Shown: positions 62,301-64,000 of the stretch, piece by piece | Layout of the letters: every line of letters starts with the position of its first letter | How positions within the stretch are numbered: position 1 is the stretch's first letter | From: Chitinophaga varians | GTDB taxonomy: Bacteria; Bacteroidota; Bacteroidia; Chitinophagales; Chitinophagaceae | DNA length: 64,000 nucleotides | Direction: 5' to 3' | Assembly (NCBI RefSeq): GCF_012641275.1 | Contig: NZ_JABAIA010000001.1 | Coordinates: 1,674,001-1,738,000, forward strand | The notes under the pieces: model-generated | The model's database searches: none | What the model was told of the DNA's origin: nothing | What the model saw: only the letters and a program-made list of their open reading frames with translations | Made by a program: the position numbers and the translations under genes

Positions 62301-63604
62301 GGTTTAAGCCCCAAAGCCAGCAACCGGCTTACGACGATGCTGGTATTACGGCTGGAGGGGTCGCTGATCAGGCTTTCATACAGGTTGTTGGTGGCCCTGT
62401 CTGGCAGATGCGAGCTGGTGTTTACCCTGATCCCCGGATTATAGGGTTTATATTCCCCGAGGTCCATCAGGCCCACGATGTCGCGGGTTTGAGTGGTGGC
62501 CCCTGTTTTATTCGTCACCCACACCTCGATCCTGGTGATATTGGACAGGGAGCGGATAATGGGGAGGTTAGACATTGCATAGTTGAAGGTATCGCGGTAG
62601 AACTGTGCCAGCAGGAAGTGCCTGTTGTCCTCGTATTCGTCGGCCCGGATGTTATAGTCCTGCACCATGGTGCCGCCTTTGAGCATGAGGTTCTGCTTCT
62701 GCGATTTCTGGTTGGACAGTACGCTGGTGACGGTGAGGCGGCCGAACTGCAGTTGGGTTTTCACCCCGAAGAGCGATTGTATCCCGGATATGAGGGAGCT
62801 ACGCAGGGGAAAACTTACGTTACCGGCTTCTATTTTCTTGATAATTTCATCGTTATAGCCGGTATATTCCAGTTTCACCTGGTTTTCAAAATCGAAGGTG
62901 GACTGGGTGTTATAATTGGTGATCAGTTTCAGTTTATCCCCGATGCGGCCGGTCACGTTCATGTTGATGCCCATATCGAAGTTGAACCCTCCGTTTTTCC
63001 GGGCTTGTTCCACCAGTACCGGGTTTTTGATGTTCTGGCCCTGATAGCCGAAAGTGAGGTCCAGGCTACCCTGGGGACGGATATCCACTTTACTGCCGCC
63101 AAAGATGCGGTCAAAGAGGTTGCTGCCGTTATACAGCTGCGGGCCGTTGCCCCGTTGGTTCAGGTTACCCAGGGCGCTGGCTCTTTTCTGCCAGTAATTT
63201 CTTTCACTTTGCGCTGACTGGAGCTTATAGAACTCATCGAAGTTCATATAAGTGGGGTTACGGTAATTCTGATTACCGATTTTCTCCGTAACGGTGTATT
63301 GCTTGGTAACGGGATCGTATTCTACTGTTTTGTTGATGTTGGCCGGATCGTTCAGGTCTATAGCATTCCTGGACGCCGGATCAGCTATACTGGGGCCGCG
63401 CCTGTCCTTCAGGGGATATTTCAAGGTATCTTTCTTCCCGGTAGTATCGATTTTGGTATTACCAGTAATTGTGGTATCCGACTTCCAACTCGTTCTGCTC
63501 AAAAAATGAAAATTCCCGGATCGTTCCCTTGCGGCGGTGTCAACAATGATAAAAGATACAATTCCTATTACTGCAAAAGCGCCATAATAAGTCTTTCTTG
63601 CCAA
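56324..63604 (-). CDS. sprA: Type IX secretion outer-membrane channel SprA (Sov)
   Basis: 2426 residues, the size of SprA, the giant beta-barrel that forms the T9SS outer-membrane pore for gliding and secreted proteins. A membrane/signal segment (about 5-24) is followed by the typical SprA N-terminal region (NPTYMNFDEFYKLQSAQSERNYWQ; GSLDLTFGYQGQNIKNP). Later come RMTERPYYQKVNYGEDPI, the plug-like central part and a C-terminal barrel ending GGITFRFVLSQ. A low-complexity Asn/Gln run (near 57.79-57.88 kb) sits in an extramembrane loop and looks variable. It lies 34 bp downstream of ruvA on the same strand. Confidence 0.95.
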   Translation of the reverse strand: MARKTYYGAFAVIGIVSFIIVDTAARERSGNFHFLSRTSWKSDTTITGNTKIDTTGKKDTLKYPLKDRRGPSIADPASRNAIDLNDPANINKTVEYDPVTKQYTVTEKIGNQNYRNPTYMNFDEFYKLQSAQSERNYWQKRASALGNLNQRGNGPQLYNGSNLFDRIFGGSKVDIRPQGSLDLTFGYQGQNIKNPVLVEQARKNGGFNFDMGINMNVTGRIGDKLKLITNYNTQSTFDFENQVKLEYTGYNDEIIKKIEAGNVSFPLRSSLISGIQSLFGVKTQLQFGRLTVTSVLSNQKSQKQNLMLKGGTMVQDYNIRADEYEDNRHFLLAQFYRDTFNYAMSNLPIIRSLSNITRIEVWVTNKTGATTQTRDIVGLMDLGEYKPYNPGIRVNTSSHLPDRATNNLYESLISDPSSRNTSIVVSRLLALGLKPVSEFEKTFARKLDSTEYTVNKQLGFISLNQQLQPDEVLAVAYQYTYNGRTYQVGEFSQDVPPDQNNSANSPVLFLKLLKATSARPALPIWKLMMKNVYATGAFQVNKEDFKMDVFYKDPGADGRPPSDKRYLPDAKGDYAGAPIITVLNLDRLNNQLDPQPDGVFDYVEGYTINSLTGKIMFPMLEPFADGLKKAFGGDGTLEKQYLYRVLYDSIKVVAQQFPQLNRYVIRGSYKSANSSEINLGGGITIPPGSVTVTAGGQLLRENVDYIIDYNLGRLKIINGGVLNSGVPINVQFENNALFGQQVRNYFGTRLDYLVNDKLSIGGTIVRMTERPYYQKVNYGEDPIKNTMVGLDVNYASEWKGLTRFLDKLPNYSTTAPSSVLFTGEVARLFPGHSKLINQAGSKQGTAYIDDFEGVKSGYDLKFPATSWALASTPKGATNAAGTILFPEAEVSNVLEYGKNRAKLAWYILEPTLQLPKSPNLPAGITVDDQSDPRVRLVYQKEVFRNRSTDFGQSQLSTLDLAYYPTERGPYNFTSSPTAMDRDGKLARPKTRWGGIMRAIDNSDFETANIEYIEFWIQDPFIKTPGSNGGSLYFNLGNVSEDILKDSKKFFENGMPDPRQDPNKIDSSNWGRQPKFQQQITQAFDNDPNIRSYQDVGYDGLKSSDEAAFFRKYMDTMAMNFGGSPVFQQAQRDPANDDYKHYRNADYDAARAGILERYKNYSNPEGNSPVSDPKSTFSTAATNIPESEDLNRDNTMNETEEYFQYRVDLKPGMTVGTNYIVDKIDAPVDLPNGQKTTETWYQFKVPLNQFNSKVGNIPDFKSIRFMRMFLTDFADPVVVRFAKLELVRSQWRRYMYELKPGDPIPLDQTTTFNSSAVNIEENSSRSPIPYVLPPGVVRQNTISTNNTTLQLNEQSLSVQVGNLQDGETRALYKTLNMDLRQYKKMEMYVHAEAVGSATALKDGQMQAVIRIGSDFVSNYYEYRIPLKVTAWNSKSPIEIWPDGNNMQLIMERLSQLKQKRNMCDSCSPLLPYPMTPVADEFGNFMSVVGNPSLGDARTMMIGVTNPKDDGMPHSAEVWFDELRLSDFDEKGGYAALGRLDLQLADLGTLSLSGNMHTAGFGNIDQRVNERFRDNFLQYDAAANLDLGKLLPKKTGMSIPVYAGYSQSVSNPEYDPYDLDIKLKDKLALARSRWERDSIRKNAQDFTSITSLNFTNVRKLNMRQGKRHLWDIENFDVSYSFSQINRHNPLIQSDLLTKHRGGIGYNFAGQPKYIEPFKKLIKTKTHWLDLIRDFNVNYVPSIISFRADIIRQFGASRIRNVGGDVKYQLPETYDKYFTFDRYYTLKWDLTRSLNIEFNAVSNNRVDEPAGRINTGAKQDTIWRNFFKGGRSVNYMHNANFTYTLPTAKFPALSWTNVAIGYSTEYRWTGASRLALYLGNAIENSMQKTMTAEFKFVELYNKSKFLRQINTRKPVSNNNNNQQNKNNNQQKDQQNNNPSSSDEINPWVKGVLKALMALKRVGFNYNENAGTRLPGYLDSTKVLGMNWQSMAPGIGFVLGKQPDKKWLDDFAKKGLITRDPSLNIQFQQQYTQRWDLQAQLEPFNDLRIDLSMTKSFTKTHTELYKNLVDSNGVDMGFQHLSPYDAGGFEISYIAIQTMFGKINTANGVSETFRNFEAYRNIISKRLGAANPYNKDPGVPSGDPKDPTYAYGYTRYAQDVLIPAFLAAYTGKSPDKIGLLEGPGNTVKSNPFRNYVPRPNWRITYNGLTKLEPFRSFLTNFTLTHGYIGSLSMNSYNTSMYYEDPRLAGYPAFRDTISGNYYPYFLVPNLTLTEQFSPLLGVDLTFTNSLNARVEFRKSRSLSLSLIDYQLTELRSSEIVIGAGYRVRGLQLPFAVGKNGGKRLQNDLNFRLDLSFRDDKTANNRLDADLVIPTSGQKVVGIAPSIDYVVNNRLNLRFFYDRRQTIPVISTAYPITNTRGGITFRFVLSQ

Positions 63605-63638
63605 GAAAAATAGGTTTTTATAGAGGTCTTGATATAAA

Positions 63639-64000
63639 TTATAAACTTTTCAGGGCCTTTTTGATCAGCTCTTCCAAGTTTTGCAATAGTGGTTCGTTCT
63701 TCATAACTCTCTGGATTGCCGTATCCGCCATGTTCCGGGCTATGCCAAGAGTTACCAGAGCATTTAACGCGTCTTCATGCATTGTATTGTTTACGGTAGC
63801 AGATAATTGTAATCCGACGGTATCCTTTTGTTTTTTTACCTTGTCTTTCAGTTCCAGAATAATTCTTTTGGCTGTTTTGGCCCCTATGCCTTTTACTCCT
63901 TCCAGCATTTTTTCATTTTCCATCATGATGGCCCGCTGGATGTCTTCCGGTTGAAGAGAAGACAACATCATTCTCGCCGTACTGGCGCCTACTCCCGATA
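63639..64000 (-). CDS. ruvA: Holliday junction DNA helicase subunit RuvA, 5' part missing
   Basis: The last 120 codons of the gene; its start lies beyond the right edge. The visible frame begins SGVGASTARMMLSSLQ, the first helix-hairpin-helix of domain II. The second is GVKGIGAKTAKRIILELKDK. A flexible linker then leads to domain III (MHEDALNALVTLGIARNMADTAIQRVM), which contacts RuvB. RuvA holds the four-way junction while RuvB drives branch migration. An internal ATG at 63971 is not the start because the conserved domain continues upstream of it. Confidence 0.94.
   Translation of the reverse strand, partial: SGVGASTARMMLSSLQPEDIQRAIMMENEKMLEGVKGIGAKTAKRIILELKDKVKKQKDTVGLQLSATVNNTMHEDALNALVTLGIARNMADTAIQRVMKNEPLLQNLEELIKKALKSL

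Overview
The window reads as a stretch of chromosome from a member of the Bacteroidota, most likely the Chitinophaga group. This rests on type IX secretion (T9SS) genes (sprA, a PorP/SprF protein, three proteins with the gliding-associated C-terminal sorting domain, a PorE-like OmpA protein), a SusC/SusD pair, ATP-dependent PEP carboxykinase, a eukaryote-type citrate synthase, and promoters with the Bacteroidota -7 box TAnnTTTG. No phage, insertion sequence, CRISPR array, rRNA or tRNA was recognised. The species assignment is inference.

Layout. 1-6.2 kb, all minus strand: a truncated secreted protein, hpt, a LysM glucosaminidase, an O-methyltransferase, a LOG-family protein, then a FAD oxidoreductase plus phosphonatase-like hydrolase pair that looks like a small organophosphonate pathway. 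6.3-11.7 kb: a T9SS unit (large PKD/SBBP surface protein, PorP/SprF, small outer-membrane protein). 11.9-18.2 kb: recG, citrate synthase, an LptF/G permease and tgt. 18.3-23.5 kb, plus strand: glycosyltransferase, rsmG, an ECF sigma factor operon with two small proteins, a DinB protein, a patatin phospholipase. 23.5-28.9 kb, minus: an M1 peptidase, rsmI, purS, pssA and an aminopeptidase P; three consecutive gaps here each hold a copy of an unusual interspersed repeat. 29-38.4 kb: pckA, folD, queE, a PorE-like protein, an acid phosphatase (minus), dprA, guaB. 38.4-43 kb: SusD/SusC. 43.7-52 kb: lnt, an alpha/beta hydrolase, two paralogous T9SS-sorted proteins, a short-chain dehydrogenase, a 51-residue ORF. 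52-56.2 kb: a TonB receptor locus with two unusual cysteine-motif partners. 56.3-64 kb: sprA and the 3' part of ruvA.

Links between genes. SprA is the outer-membrane channel of T9SS, and the window also carries likely cargo (1234, 883 and 642 aa proteins) and likely accessory parts (PorP/SprF, PorE-like). QueE and Tgt belong to queuosine tRNA modification. RsmG and RsmI modify 16S rRNA. Hpt, GuaB and PurS serve purine metabolism. RecG, RuvA and DprA act on recombining DNA.

Most interesting items: a family of about 90-125 bp interspersed repeats whose inner stems are kept by compensatory changes (26.2, 26.6, 27.5 and 31.0 kb); the TonB / Asp-box CQCC lipoprotein / Cys-motif protein locus; the FAD oxidase plus phosphonatase-like pair without phnW; and the sigma factor operon ending in a heavy-metal-domain-like protein without its metal cysteines.
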